This document shows, piece by piece, positions 7,419 to 13,375 of a stretch of 36,875 nucleotides of DNA. Source of the DNA: a virus. How positions within the stretch are numbered: position 1 is the stretch's first letter; every line of letters begins with the position of its first letter. A model generated the notes under the pieces. The model ran no database searches, was not told the origin of the DNA, and saw only the letters and a program-made list of their open reading frames with translations. The position numbers and the translations under genes were made by a program. The DNA is taken from positions 1-36,875 of IMG/VR virus record IMGVR_UViG_3300046536_000305. One strand, 5' to 3'.

Positions 7419-7705
7419 GCCGATTTGTTACTATCAAGAAATTCTGCGAACTGACCGGGATGACCGCAGCCGCCGTGTACACGAGAAAGTGTAAGGGAAC
7501 CTGGCTGGAGGGGACCATCTGGCGTTACGCACCGGGATCAAAGACGATCCTGATGGACATCGAGGCTTACGAAAAATGGGTAGAAAAGGGACCGGAGTCT
7601 CCATCATCTCGGACTCCAGCTACGAAATCACCTTCGCGTACAAGGGCGTCCGATGCCGCGAGCGCGTCAAGGCAAAGCCCAGTCCTGCCAACACTCGCGA
7701 ACTGA
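7415..7705 (+). CDS. Excisionase-like protein (Xis) overlapping integrase
   Basis: The first ~60 residues (MSRFVTIKKFCELTGMTAAAVYTRK, then GTWLEGTIWRYAPGSKTI, then MDIEAYEKWVE) are a winged-helix/MerR-like excisionase domain of the type encoded just before phage integrases. It would bind attachment-site DNA and direct the integrase toward excision. The start overlaps the HD-hydrolase stop as ATGA. The reading frame continues for 130 bases past the integrase ATG, giving a Ser/Pro/Thr/Ala-rich tail (residues ~59-96) that is probably a low-complexity by-product of dual coding, as typical family members end near the WVE motif. Confidence 0.82.
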   Translation: MSRFVTIKKFCELTGMTAAAVYTRKCKGTWLEGTIWRYAPGSKTILMDIEAYEKWVEKGPESPSSRTPATKSPSRTRASDAASASRQSPVLPTLAN

Positions 7706-8805
7706 TCAAGTTTCGCCAGCGCATCCTGTTCTCCATCGAGGACGGCAGTTTCGATTATGCGCAGTCCTTCCCCAACTCGAAAAACATCACCCTGTTTGCC
7801 ATAAAAGGCGGCTCACTCACGGTAACGTCATACCTTGAGGAGTGGCTTGAAGTTGAGAAGACGCAGATCGCGGCGAGCACGGCCCGCGATTATCACGGGA
7901 TAATCTTCAATATCATCATTCCAAAATTCGGGGCTTTCCCGCTGTCGGATATCACCCGAGCTTCTGTGAAGTCGTGGCTTGCGAAGATCGACGAAGGCCG
8001 CGAGAAGAAAATCACCAACAAGCGTCTTGCGAACATTCAGAGTTGCTTGCGCTCAGCGCTTCAGGATGCCGTCGACGATGATCTGCTCGAATCGAATCCT
8101 CTCGCCGGCTTCACATTTGCGCGCAATGAACCGCCTCGAGATGCCGACCATGCCGACCCCCTGGACGCTGCCGAACAGGCCGCCATCATTGCCGCTGCAC
8201 GCGATCCGCAGATAGCCAACCTGTGGCAGTTCATGATGTGGACCGGCGTACGCACGAGCGAGGTCATTGCCCTGCAATGGTCCGATGTGGATTGGATCCG
8301 CGGAACAGTTCAGGTCCGCAAGGCAATTACGCGGGCCGCCAAGGGTGTGGTCGAGGACACTAAGACGGTGGCGGGTCGACGCGACGTGAAGTTGCTGGCG
8401 CCTGCAATGGCGGCTCTGTTGGCGCAGAAGGAGCATACGTTCCTTGCCGGCGAAGCGATCTTCAATCGACCAGATTGGCGGGGGAAGCCAGGCGGCCTAT
8501 GGAGGCATGATCACCAGATATGGGACGCGTGGAAGACGACGTTGAAGCATGCGAAGGTACGGTACCGGAATCCCTATCAGACGAGGCATACATACGCGTC
8601 GATGATGCTCTCTGCGGGGGAGCGTGAGATATGGGTGGCGAACCAGATGGGGCACTCGGATACGACATCTATCCGGCGCAACTACGGACGCTGGATTCCC
8701 AATTCAGACCCGCAGGCAGGGAGCCGCGCCGTCGAATTGTTCGCGCCAGAAAATGCTGGCAAAAAAGATGGCAAATCGAACCGTAAACAGGCAAAAACAG
8801 GCTAG
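7576..8805 (+). CDS. int: Phage tyrosine site-specific integrase
   Basis: A 409-residue protein. Residues ~1-60 form an arm-type DNA-binding domain (MGRKGTGVSIISDSSYEITFAYKGVRCRE) and ~80-180 a core-binding SAM-like domain. The catalytic domain begins at ~195: R226 in TGVRTSEVIAL, K263 in a TKT beta-hairpin, the box II sequence PYQTRHTYAS with R337 (the usual first His is Tyr, common in this subfamily), H360 in MGH, and nucleophile Y370 in RRNYGRW. It recombines attP with a tRNA-gene attB. The gene is last in the early operon, starts inside xis, and its C-terminal codons overlap the left arm-type repeats of attP. Confidence 0.95.
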   Translation: MGRKGTGVSIISDSSYEITFAYKGVRCRERVKAKPSPANTRELIKFRQRILFSIEDGSFDYAQSFPNSKNITLFAIKGGSLTVTSYLEEWLEVEKTQIAASTARDYHGIIFNIIIPKFGAFPLSDITRASVKSWLAKIDEGREKKITNKRLANIQSCLRSALQDAVDDDLLESNPLAGFTFARNEPPRDADHADPLDAAEQAAIIAAARDPQIANLWQFMMWTGVRTSEVIALQWSDVDWIRGTVQVRKAITRAAKGVVEDTKTVAGRRDVKLLAPAMAALLAQKEHTFLAGEAIFNRPDWRGKPGGLWRHDHQIWDAWKTTLKHAKVRYRNPYQTRHTYASMMLSAGEREIWVANQMGHSDTTSIRRNYGRWIPNSDPQAGSRAVELFAPENAGKKDGKSNRKQAKTG

Positions 8806-8937
8806 ATTTTCACCAGCTTTAGAATCAAGGCCATTGATTTTAAAGGATTTTTTGGTGCCCAGGGCGGGATTTGAACCCGCACCGTTTCTTATAGATAGGG
8901 GCTCCGTGGGTCAATGCTGGCAAAAAGCTGGCAAATC
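8754..8937. other. attP: Phage attachment site attP with paired integrase arm-type repeats
   Basis: On the left, GCTGGCAAAA at 8755-8764 and GATGGCAAAT at 8767-8776 form a direct pair, with a third related copy CAGGCAAAAA at 8788. On the right, GCTGGCAAAA at 8916-8925 and GCTGGCAAAT at 8927-8936 form a second pair in the same orientation with nearly the same spacing (12 and 11 bases). Between them, at 8853-8888, lies a tRNA 3' end. A core flanked by arm repeats on both sides is the architecture of an intact attP. The left pair lies in the last codons of int and the right pair ends in the stop codon of the SRAP gene. Confidence 0.82.
8853..8888 (-). other. tRNA 3'-end fragment (attP core region)
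   Basis: Read on the minus strand, the segment gives a T stem GCGGG, T loop TTCAAAT, stem CCCGC, then acceptor strand CCTGGGC, discriminator A and encoded CCA. The partner acceptor strand GCCCAGG is absent from the next ~90 bases at higher coordinates, so this is not a complete tRNA gene. It is the duplicated 3' end that phages carry to restore the target tRNA after integration. A GCCCAGG acceptor would suit a leucine-type tRNA, but the anticodon is not present here, so the identity is a guess. Confidence 0.88.
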
Positions 8938-9613
8938 ACGGTCCCAGTAGATCGCCACCATTTGGCGCTGCCGGCGCTACTTTGGGTGGCTTTGGAGCGG
9001 GCTCAGCCGCCATCTCGTCAGCCGGAAACAGATTCAGAAACGACCGCGCCTCGTCGGTTGATCGAGCGCCCAGCCAGTCGCCATATTCCTCAGGCCGCAG
9101 GATGACGACCGATCGTTTCTCGGCCCCGGGACGATGGAATCGCCTCATCATCGGATGCTCGTCGGCGTTGAGCGTCAGCATCGTGAACGACAACGCGACG
9201 CCTTCTGGTTCTTCCCACGCTCGCCATAGACCGGCAATCGCGAACGGCTTGCGGTCAGGCATTCCAATCTGCCATCTCACGGCTTTACCCGTCTCCCAGT
9301 TCGGCTCATAGAAGCTCGCGCAGGGTATCAGGCACAGTTGCAACTTCTTCCATGCACCACTGAAACTGCGCTTCTCCCCGATCGTTTCTGCGCGCGCATT
9401 CATCGTGTCGAACGCCTTCACGCCTGGCGGGATGTGCTTGCGCGGCACCATGGCGAACGTCGCCGGATCCGTGCTGCGTTCGCCGGCACTCATGCGAAGG
9501 ATCGGCGCCACATAGTCCTTGTAGGTCTCAGGCGGATAGTCGAACCGCGGCACGGGGAAATCGGTGAACGCCTCGAACAGATCGGCCTGAAGTGGCCGGG
9601 AGTTGGTGCACAT
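8936..9613 (-). CDS. SRAP (SOS-response-associated peptidase, YedK/HMCES-like) abasic-site protein
   Basis: A 225-residue protein with the SRAP catalytic set: Cys2 directly after the initiator Met, N72 and E76 in MNARAET, E103 in ASFYEPNW, and H153 in NADEHPMM. In YedK/HMCES the exposed Cys2 forms a thiazolidine cross-link with abasic sites in single-stranded DNA, shielding replication forks. The start ATG is preceded by GGAGG. The gene converges with int and its stop codon lies in the right attP arm. It diverges from 9701 across a LexA box. The C-terminal ~20 residues are Pro/Ala-rich (PAPKPPKVAPAAP). It likely protects phage DNA during SOS-triggered induction. Confidence 0.93.
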   Translation of the reverse strand: MCTNSRPLQADLFEAFTDFPVPRFDYPPETYKDYVAPILRMSAGERSTDPATFAMVPRKHIPPGVKAFDTMNARAETIGEKRSFSGAWKKLQLCLIPCASFYEPNWETGKAVRWQIGMPDRKPFAIAGLWRAWEEPEGVALSFTMLTLNADEHPMMRRFHRPGAEKRSVVILRPEEYGDWLGARSTDEARSFLNLFPADEMAAEPAPKPPKVAPAAPNGGDLLGP

Positions 9614-9669
9614 AGGAACCTCCGTGGATGCTCCATGATAGTGCCAGATGCGTCCATCCGAATTCTGGC

Positions 9670-9675
9670 TATACT
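9670..9675 (+). promoter_or_regulatory. Putative -10 element of the promoter for the 9701 gene run
   Basis: TATACT at 9670-9675 fits a sigma-70 -10 box and would start transcription near 9682, giving a leader of about 20 bases to the ATG at 9701. No good -35 hexamer is seen at the proper distance. Its last base is the first base of the LexA box, so LexA binding would block polymerase. Confidence 0.45.
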
Positions 9676-9694
9676 ACTGTACATTCATACAGTA
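9675..9694. promoter_or_regulatory. LexA (SOS) box
   Basis: TACTGTACATTCATACAGTA is a 20-base site with perfect TACTGT/ACAGTA half-sites and an eight-base centre. It fits the CTGT-N8-ACAG LexA operator used by gamma- and beta-proteobacteria. It lies between the divergent SRAP gene and the gene at 9701, overlapping the end of the TATACT hexamer. Both genes are therefore likely to be derepressed on DNA damage, when prophage induction also occurs. Confidence 0.9.
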
Positions 9695-9700
9695 CTAGCC

Positions 9701-10003
9701 ATGCCAGATCACCCGCCCCTAACCGCCACCCAACTGGCCGAAATCTACGATCGCGAGCCGACGCCCGCAGTCCTGCAACTGCTTCGCGAGATACGCAGGC
9801 TGCACGGGATTGTGCGTCGGGCCGATCAGATCCGGCAGATGTGCGCCGGATGCGCGCCTGTTGCGCAGGTGGTGTGGGACTGTTTTGTGCGTGAACTAGA
9901 TGCCGAACCGTGCCTCCGTGATCCGCCGACACCACGACAGCAGCGGCGCATCGATGAGAGCGTGCGGAGGATAGAGGAACGGCGGAAGAACGAACGGAGG
10001 TGA
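9701..10003 (+). CDS. Hypothetical protein under a LexA box (100 aa)
   Basis: The start is ATG at 9701 (MPDHPPLTATQLAEIYDREP), seven bases after the LexA box. An upstream in-frame extension would run through the antisense of SRAP. The protein has a helical N-terminal half (TPAVLQLLREIRRLHGIVRRADQI), a CAGCAPVAQ segment, and a strongly basic C-terminus (RQQRRIDESVRRIEERRKNERR), suggesting nucleic-acid contact or a coiled coil. No family is recognised. The position suggests an SOS-induced partner or neighbour of SRAP. Confidence 0.72.
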   Translation: MPDHPPLTATQLAEIYDREPTPAVLQLLREIRRLHGIVRRADQIRQMCAGCAPVAQVVWDCFVRELDAEPCLRDPPTPRQQRRIDESVRRIEERRKNERR

Positions 10004-10005
10004 AT

Positions 10006-10221
10006 ATGACGCTAGATGACCTGAACCAGTTTGGTATCGTGACCGCCTACATCGAGGATTCGGAACTCGGTAGGCGATACATCGCATGCGTCGGGCAGCG
10101 GACGGCGGGCGGGATGAGGTCCAGCGACGGCCAGTATTGGACGGGCGATACCGAGCTTGAGGCGGCTCGGCGGTGCTACGATGAGTCCGGGTTCGGAGCG
10201 GCGCCGGATTCGGCAGAATGA
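10006..10221 (+). CDS. Small hypothetical protein (71 aa)
   Basis: The ATG at 10006 (MTLDDLNQFGIVTAYIEDSE) has GGAGG five bases upstream; a GTG two codons earlier is in frame but too close to that site. It follows the 9701 gene with a gap of two bases and should be co-transcribed from the SOS-type promoter. The sequence alternates short strands and a helix (EAARRCYDESGFG), and no domain is recognised. Confidence 0.65.
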   Translation: MTLDDLNQFGIVTAYIEDSELGRRYIACVGQRTAGGMRSSDGQYWTGDTELEAARRCYDESGFGAAPDSAE

Positions 10222-10269
10222 GCGCTGGGCTCGGTTCCTGCTGATAATCCGCACCCACAGGAGACCGTC

Positions 10270-10563
10270 ATGACGCTCGAAAACTTCAAATCGCAACTCT
10301 CGATGCTGTTGCGTGATCTGCCTATCGGCACGACAGCCGACCTCACGGATTTTGCAGTGGCGTTCTGGGGAGGCAGAGAATTGACGTTCGCGTTTCTGAG
10401 CGAGGATCGACCCAACGAAATCGACGAAGAGTTCGACCTGGACGATTATCAGTGGGGCGAGTGGGAAGCGAGTTTCACTGCATGGGCTCATGCGCCCAAG
10501 TTCAGCGAACGACAGGAAGTATTGCGGTGGATTAAGGATGCGCCGCCGTTTGAGGCGGGCTAA
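10270..10563 (+). CDS. Hypothetical acidic phage protein (97 aa)
   Basis: The ATG at 10270 follows AGGAGA. The protein (MTLENFKSQLSMLLRDLPIG...) has an amphipathic N-terminal helix, a beta-prone centre (DFAVAFWGGRELTFAFLSED), an acidic stretch (NEIDEEFDLDDYQWGEWE) and a short helix (ERQEVLRWIKD). It resembles no family I can name. It lies in a run of four small plus-strand genes separated by short gaps. Confidence 0.65.
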   Translation: MTLENFKSQLSMLLRDLPIGTTADLTDFAVAFWGGRELTFAFLSEDRPNEIDEEFDLDDYQWGEWEASFTAWAHAPKFSERQEVLRWIKDAPPFEAG

Positions 10564-10598
10564 AGACGCGCCAGCGACGCTGGGCTAGGGGAGGGGTG

Positions 10599-10946
10599 AT
10601 GCAGGACAAGGAATTACTGAAACTGGCGGCGAAGGCTGCGGGATATGGCGACCTTCGGTTTCTTGACGACAGTTCGATCATTGTCAATGCGCGGCGATGG
10701 AACCCACTCGCCAACGATGGCGACGCGTTTCGGCTGGCCGTGGAACTGGATATCAGCGTACGCCAGCAATTTGCGATGGTGACCGCCGAGTATCCTTGGG
10801 TCGATGAAGACTTCAACACCCGGAAGGTACTGTGCGAGGGCGTGGGTGCGCTCAACGACTATTGCGCCGCCACCCGTCGAGCTATCGTAAGGGCGGCCGC
10901 CGAGATTGGGAATAGGGTAGACGCGCCGCTAGTGCGGGCTGATTGA
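10599..10946 (+). CDS. Phage ABA-sandwich (DUF2591-like) protein
   Basis: The ATG at 10599 is preceded by GGGGAGGGG; a GTG one codon earlier is in frame. The central part (NARRWNPLANDGDAFRLAVELDISV) matches the W-NPL-DGDAFRLAV-L signature of phage ABA-sandwich proteins, which are small early or accessory proteins of unknown biochemical role. The C-terminal part is helical (CEGVGALNDYCAATRRAIVRAAAEIG). Recognition rests on that signature, and the function is unknown. Confidence 0.75.
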   Translation: MQDKELLKLAAKAAGYGDLRFLDDSSIIVNARRWNPLANDGDAFRLAVELDISVRQQFAMVTAEYPWVDEDFNTRKVLCEGVGALNDYCAATRRAIVRAAAEIGNRVDAPLVRAD

Positions 10947-10972
10947 TGTGCGCTTAGGCGCGGGAGGCGGGG

Positions 10973-11221
10973 ATGACGCTAATTCTGGAACGAGACCACT
11001 TCGCGGCTATTCAGGCGCGTGTTCGAGAAGAGTTTCCTGAGTTCGATGAGGGTGCAGTTCGCCATGCATCGAACAAAATCACGAACGAGATTCGGCGTGG
11101 CCATTTCGACGTCTACAACATTGATGTGAGTCACGGTCCGATGGATGACAACGGGTATTACGTCCACTTTGACGTTGAAGCGAGCGGGAAGGCGGTTTAT
11201 GTGCGGGTAACGGTGGATTGA
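10973..11221 (+). CDS. Small hypothetical protein (82 aa)
   Basis: The ATG at 10973 follows a GGAGGCGGGG purine stretch. The N-terminal half is helical (LERDHFAAIQARVREEFPEFDEGAVRHASNK is spread over residues 5-35) and the C-terminal half beta-prone (YVHFDVEAS, AVYVRVTVD). No family is recognised. It is the last plus-strand gene before the convergent late region. Confidence 0.62.
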   Translation: MTLILERDHFAAIQARVREEFPEFDEGAVRHASNKITNEIRRGHFDVYNIDVSHGPMDDNGYYVHFDVEASGKAVYVRVTVD

Positions 11222-11250
11222 TCGTCGCCAAAGGCGAGAATAGAGGGGTG

Positions 11251-11436
11251 CCGTCCGAAGCGCAATGCCTCGGACGGGATACAGCAGATAGGGCGGAGTG
11301 GCCGGATCTGAACCCGGCAGGGTCGGTATTCGTCGGCGTACTCTCAGCCGATCCCAAGTTTCCTATTTCCGACCGTCTGGCCATTACAGGTGCGTACCAG
11401 CTACGCATTCACTCCACGTACATCGTAACGCCTGTA
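11251..11436. other. Densely structured convergent intergenic region (candidate ncRNA or bidirectional terminator)
   Basis: The 288 bases between two converging genes (11222-11509) hold no convincing gene but many complementary segments: CCGTCCG/CGGACGG (11251-11257 and 11271-11277); TGGCC/GGCCA (11299-11303 and 11379-11383); GCCGG/CCGGC (11301-11305 and 11314-11318, competing with the previous stem); GGTCGG/CCGACC (11321-11326 and 11369-11374); TCGGC/GCCGA (11333-11337 and 11347-11351); TACAGG/CCTGTA (11385-11390 and 11431-11436) enclosing TGCGTA/TACGCA (11391-11396 and 11402-11407). Palindromic pairing works on both strands. No T-run follows, so a plain intrinsic terminator is not evident. 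The region after 11440 is AT-rich. Confidence 0.5.
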
Positions 11437-11509
11437 GACATCGTTTACAAGTCAATGCCTGTCGTCATAGTTAAATTAAATAGGATTACTACTCAATTTA
11501 CGACTGGAA

Positions 11510-11887
11510 TCAGGCGGTAGCGCCGTTCCAGTGGCTCCCGCCGCCGCCAATGCGCACGCCAGCCCACATAAGCCATGCCCGCCATTGCGGGACGCCGGTC
11601 AGAAGCGACGCCTCTTTGAGGACGGCATCGGCCGTAGCGCGATCGACCGGATGTGTGCTGTAGATGAAGTCATGCACGACGCTGGCTTCGTTCGACGTGC
11701 CGCCAGCCAGCAGATAAGCGATCGGCATGCGCGGCACTGACGCCAGATCTGAGATAAACCCGGCCGGCACCGTGAACGTCATCTTCGCGACGTCTGACTG
11801 ATAGACCAGCGGCGCCGTGAGACGCCACAGACCATCATCGCGTGGCGTGGCGTTCTCCATCTGCAATTCAGATAGAAACGCACTCAT
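11510..11887 (-). CDS. DUF1353 family phage protein
   Basis: A 125-residue protein. The signature AGFISDLASVPRM followed by ASVVHDFIYSTHPVDRATAD matches DUF1353, a family of small phage proteins often encoded near lysis or tail genes. The conserved S-D-x-A-S-V-P and H-D-x-x-Y motifs are present, and the C-terminus is Trp/Gly-rich (WRAWLMWAGVRIGGGGSHW). Its biochemical role is not established. It is the last gene of the leftward late transcript and overlaps the preceding lipoprotein gene by four bases. Confidence 0.85.
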   Translation of the reverse strand: MSAFLSELQMENATPRDDGLWRLTAPLVYQSDVAKMTFTVPAGFISDLASVPRMPIAYLLAGGTSNEASVVHDFIYSTHPVDRATADAVLKEASLLTGVPQWRAWLMWAGVRIGGGGSHWNGATA

Positions 11888-12306
11888 ACGCCGCTCGCCG
11901 CCGATGCTGGCTCCACAGTAGCCGGCAGCGCAGCGATGACGCTCGATAGAACGATTTGAGCAACCGTGAGGTCAATGCCGATCTTCGTCTTATCCTGATC
12001 CGAAAGCGGCGATGCGTTGACGACAGCCATAACAGCCGGCAGCGCAGTCGAACCGAGAGATTTCAGGTCAGCGACATTGACGCTGGAGCCTGCCGAGCAG
12101 ACGGCGGCGACGACCGGGGCGGCTTCGGCAAGTTTGGCCTTTGCGTCATCGCTCAGGCCGACAACGGCTTGCAACGATGCGATGGCAGTTTGGGTTGGCG
12201 GACAAACCTGAGCGGCGACCTGCGCCGGAGTTTGAACTATGCCAGTGGTAGCGCAGCCGGAAATGAGCGCGACAAGGCCTGCCGCAAGCAGCATAAATTT
12301 ACGCAT
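11884..12306 (-). CDS. Phage lipoprotein (140 aa)
   Basis: The N-terminus MRKFMLLAAGLVALISGCAT is a lipoprotein signal with lipobox ISGC, so Cys18 would be lipidated and the mature protein anchored facing the periplasm. The mature part is Ala/Val-rich and helical, with two Cys residues (QVCPPTQ, AAVCSAG) that could form a disulfide. It lies next to another lipoprotein gene and a small membrane protein. A role in lysis (spanin-like) or superinfection control is possible but unproven, as no Rz1-like proline-rich sequence is seen. Confidence 0.75.
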   Translation of the reverse strand: MRKFMLLAAGLVALISGCATTGIVQTPAQVAAQVCPPTQTAIASLQAVVGLSDDAKAKLAEAAPVVAAVCSAGSSVNVADLKSLGSTALPAVMAVVNASPLSDQDKTKIGIDLTVAQIVLSSVIAALPATVEPASAASGV

Positions 12307-12315
12307 GATTGATTC

Positions 12316-12630
12316 CTAGGGAGTGATTTTGACGATGGCAGCAGCAGCTTGGGCTGCTGCTGTTGCGACGTTGGAAATGACCGCGCCTTGAGCCGTGACG
12401 GGCGCCGTAGCGCCTACGCCGGTCTCGTTGAAGTGGACCGTCACGACACCCTCAGCCGAGGTCGTCAGGTCAAAGGAGAGCGCGGCAATGTCCTTGGAGT
12501 TCAGCGCGAGGGCTTCGCAACACACCATGCGCTGCAAATTGGGCTCATAGAACGGCTTGACCGAGTAGGCGGCTTGCCCGGCGCAGCCACCCAATGAGCA
12601 GGCCAACAGTGCGATAGCTGGAACTTTCAT
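12316..12630 (-). CDS. Phage lipoprotein (104 aa)
   Basis: MKVPAIALLACSLGGCAG has a short hydrophobic stretch ending in lipobox LGGC, so Cys16 is the lipidation site. The mature chain begins GQAAYSVKPFYEPN, contains a CC pair (MVCCEALALNSKDI) and ends in an Ala-rich helix (NVATAAAQAAAAIVKI). It overlaps the next upstream membrane-protein gene by four bases. No family is recognised. Confidence 0.74.
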   Translation of the reverse strand: MKVPAIALLACSLGGCAGQAAYSVKPFYEPNLQRMVCCEALALNSKDIAALSFDLTTSAEGVVTVHFNETGVGATAPVTAQGAVISNVATAAAQAAAAIVKITP

Positions 12631-12833
12631 GCTGTGGGAGCAGCCTTCGCCGCAGAGCGGGCCGCGACTGTCTGGCTGACCCAGTGCGCGCCGGCCACAA
12701 TCAGCACGACGACAGCGCTTTGCACATCGGCCGGAAGAGTCGCGTGAAACATGCTCGCGACATACGAAACTACGGGTGCGACTACGGCACCGGCGCCGAC
12801 TGCGGTTGCGGTGTTGATGGGGGTGCTATTCAT
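12627..12833 (-). CDS. Small membrane protein, holin-like (68 aa)
   Basis: The 68-residue protein has two hydrophobic stretches, about residues 9-29 (TAVGAGAVVAPVVSYVASMF) and 40-54 (AVVVLIVAGAHWVSQ), and a short basic tail. Size and topology fit a class II holin or antiholin, but a better placed holin candidate sits beside the endolysin at 16110-16328, so this could be an antiholin or an unrelated membrane protein. It overlaps both neighbours by four bases. Confidence 0.6.
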   Translation of the reverse strand: MNSTPINTATAVGAGAVVAPVVSYVASMFHATLPADVQSAVVVLIVAGAHWVSQTVAARSAAKAAPTA

Positions 12834-13330
12834 AGATGCTCCGGATCGTGATGGATGACTTCAGTCGGGGAAAATTGATACCCCTCGACGGCGTACTTGG
12901 TGAACAGCCAAACGGGGAAGGGCAACCTGTGAATCCCCTGGTCCTTTCCGATATGCGGGCCAAGGCCGAGCAACATGCCGTTGACGGTCATGTCGTCGAC
13001 GAACTTGTATGGGTCATTGACCGGATCAAAATTGGCCCAATCGAAAGCCTGAGCGTGCGGCCCCCATAGACCTTTCTTGCAATCAGCCGCGAAGCGCGGC
13101 CAATCCCACGCCGTGGCAAAGCAACGCTCTACAGGGAAGTGATGTGCCTGCAGTGGTGCGCCGAGTTCTTCGGCAGTCATGTTGGTGACGAAGCACCGGC
13201 CGCCTTCACGCTCGATCAGCAATTTCTTTGAGCGTTCGAAGAGGGCCGTCGTCTTACGCTCTTCGTGACCGGGGACGAAATAGTCAGCGGTGAGCGTGTC
13301 TTTGAGTTCGTGGACGTTTTCTACGGGCAT
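12830..13330 (-). CDS. Phage protein with HNH-like motif (166 aa)
   Basis: The centre reads REGGRCFVTNMTAEELGAPLQAHHFPVERC: a Cys/Thr-N element followed by a His pair, recalling the front half of an HNH nuclease (R-x-C-x-x-T ... H-H). The third HNH residue is not obvious in what follows (DCKKGLWGPHAQAFDWANFDPVNDP). It could be a degenerate or divergent HNH protein. The ATG lies immediately after the T-run of a terminator-like hairpin and no ribosome-binding site is visible; no alternative start exists before residue 51. It begins the lipoprotein/membrane gene group. Confidence 0.6.
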   Translation of the reverse strand: MPVENVHELKDTLTADYFVPGHEERKTTALFERSKKLLIEREGGRCFVTNMTAEELGAPLQAHHFPVERCFATAWDWPRFAADCKKGLWGPHAQAFDWANFDPVNDPYKFVDDMTVNGMLLGLGPHIGKDQGIHRLPFPVWLFTKYAVEGYQFSPTEVIHHDPEHL

Positions 13331-13354
13331 AAAAAAAGCCCGCAGAACGCGGGC
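13331..13354 (-). terminator. Intrinsic terminator (minus strand)
   Basis: On the minus strand GCCCGC-gttct-GCGGGC is followed by seven T. It lies between the fibre-tail adaptor gene and the 12830-13330 gene, with the T-run touching the next ATG. Confidence 0.82.
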
Positions 13355-13375
13355 CTCATAAGGAGTGGGACTAGA

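Noticed and set aside
8853-8930. Complete tRNA gene at the att site
   Set aside because: Only the T arm and 3' acceptor strand are present; the required GCCCAGG 5' strand and anticodon arm are missing.
8936-9613. Host chromosomal gene to the right of the attachment site (SRAP is common in bacteria)
   Set aside because: The right attP arm repeats overlap its stop codon and phage-type genes continue beyond it, so it belongs to the phage.
9338-9700. N-terminal extension of the 9701 gene back to 9338
   Set aside because: The extension is antisense to the SRAP gene and would place the LexA box inside the coding sequence; the ATG at 9701 is adequate.
11290-11390. Possible tRNA gene on the minus strand (GGTTCAGATCC resembles a T loop)
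   Set aside because: The T stem would contain C-C and G-G mismatches and no acceptor strand pairs with the other end; the segment is better described as generic stem structures.
11218-11520. 100-codon plus-strand frame across the convergent gap
   Set aside because: It starts in the stop region of the previous gene, lacks a ribosome site and is full of RNA-like stems; composition changes to AT-rich at its end. Not supported as a gene.
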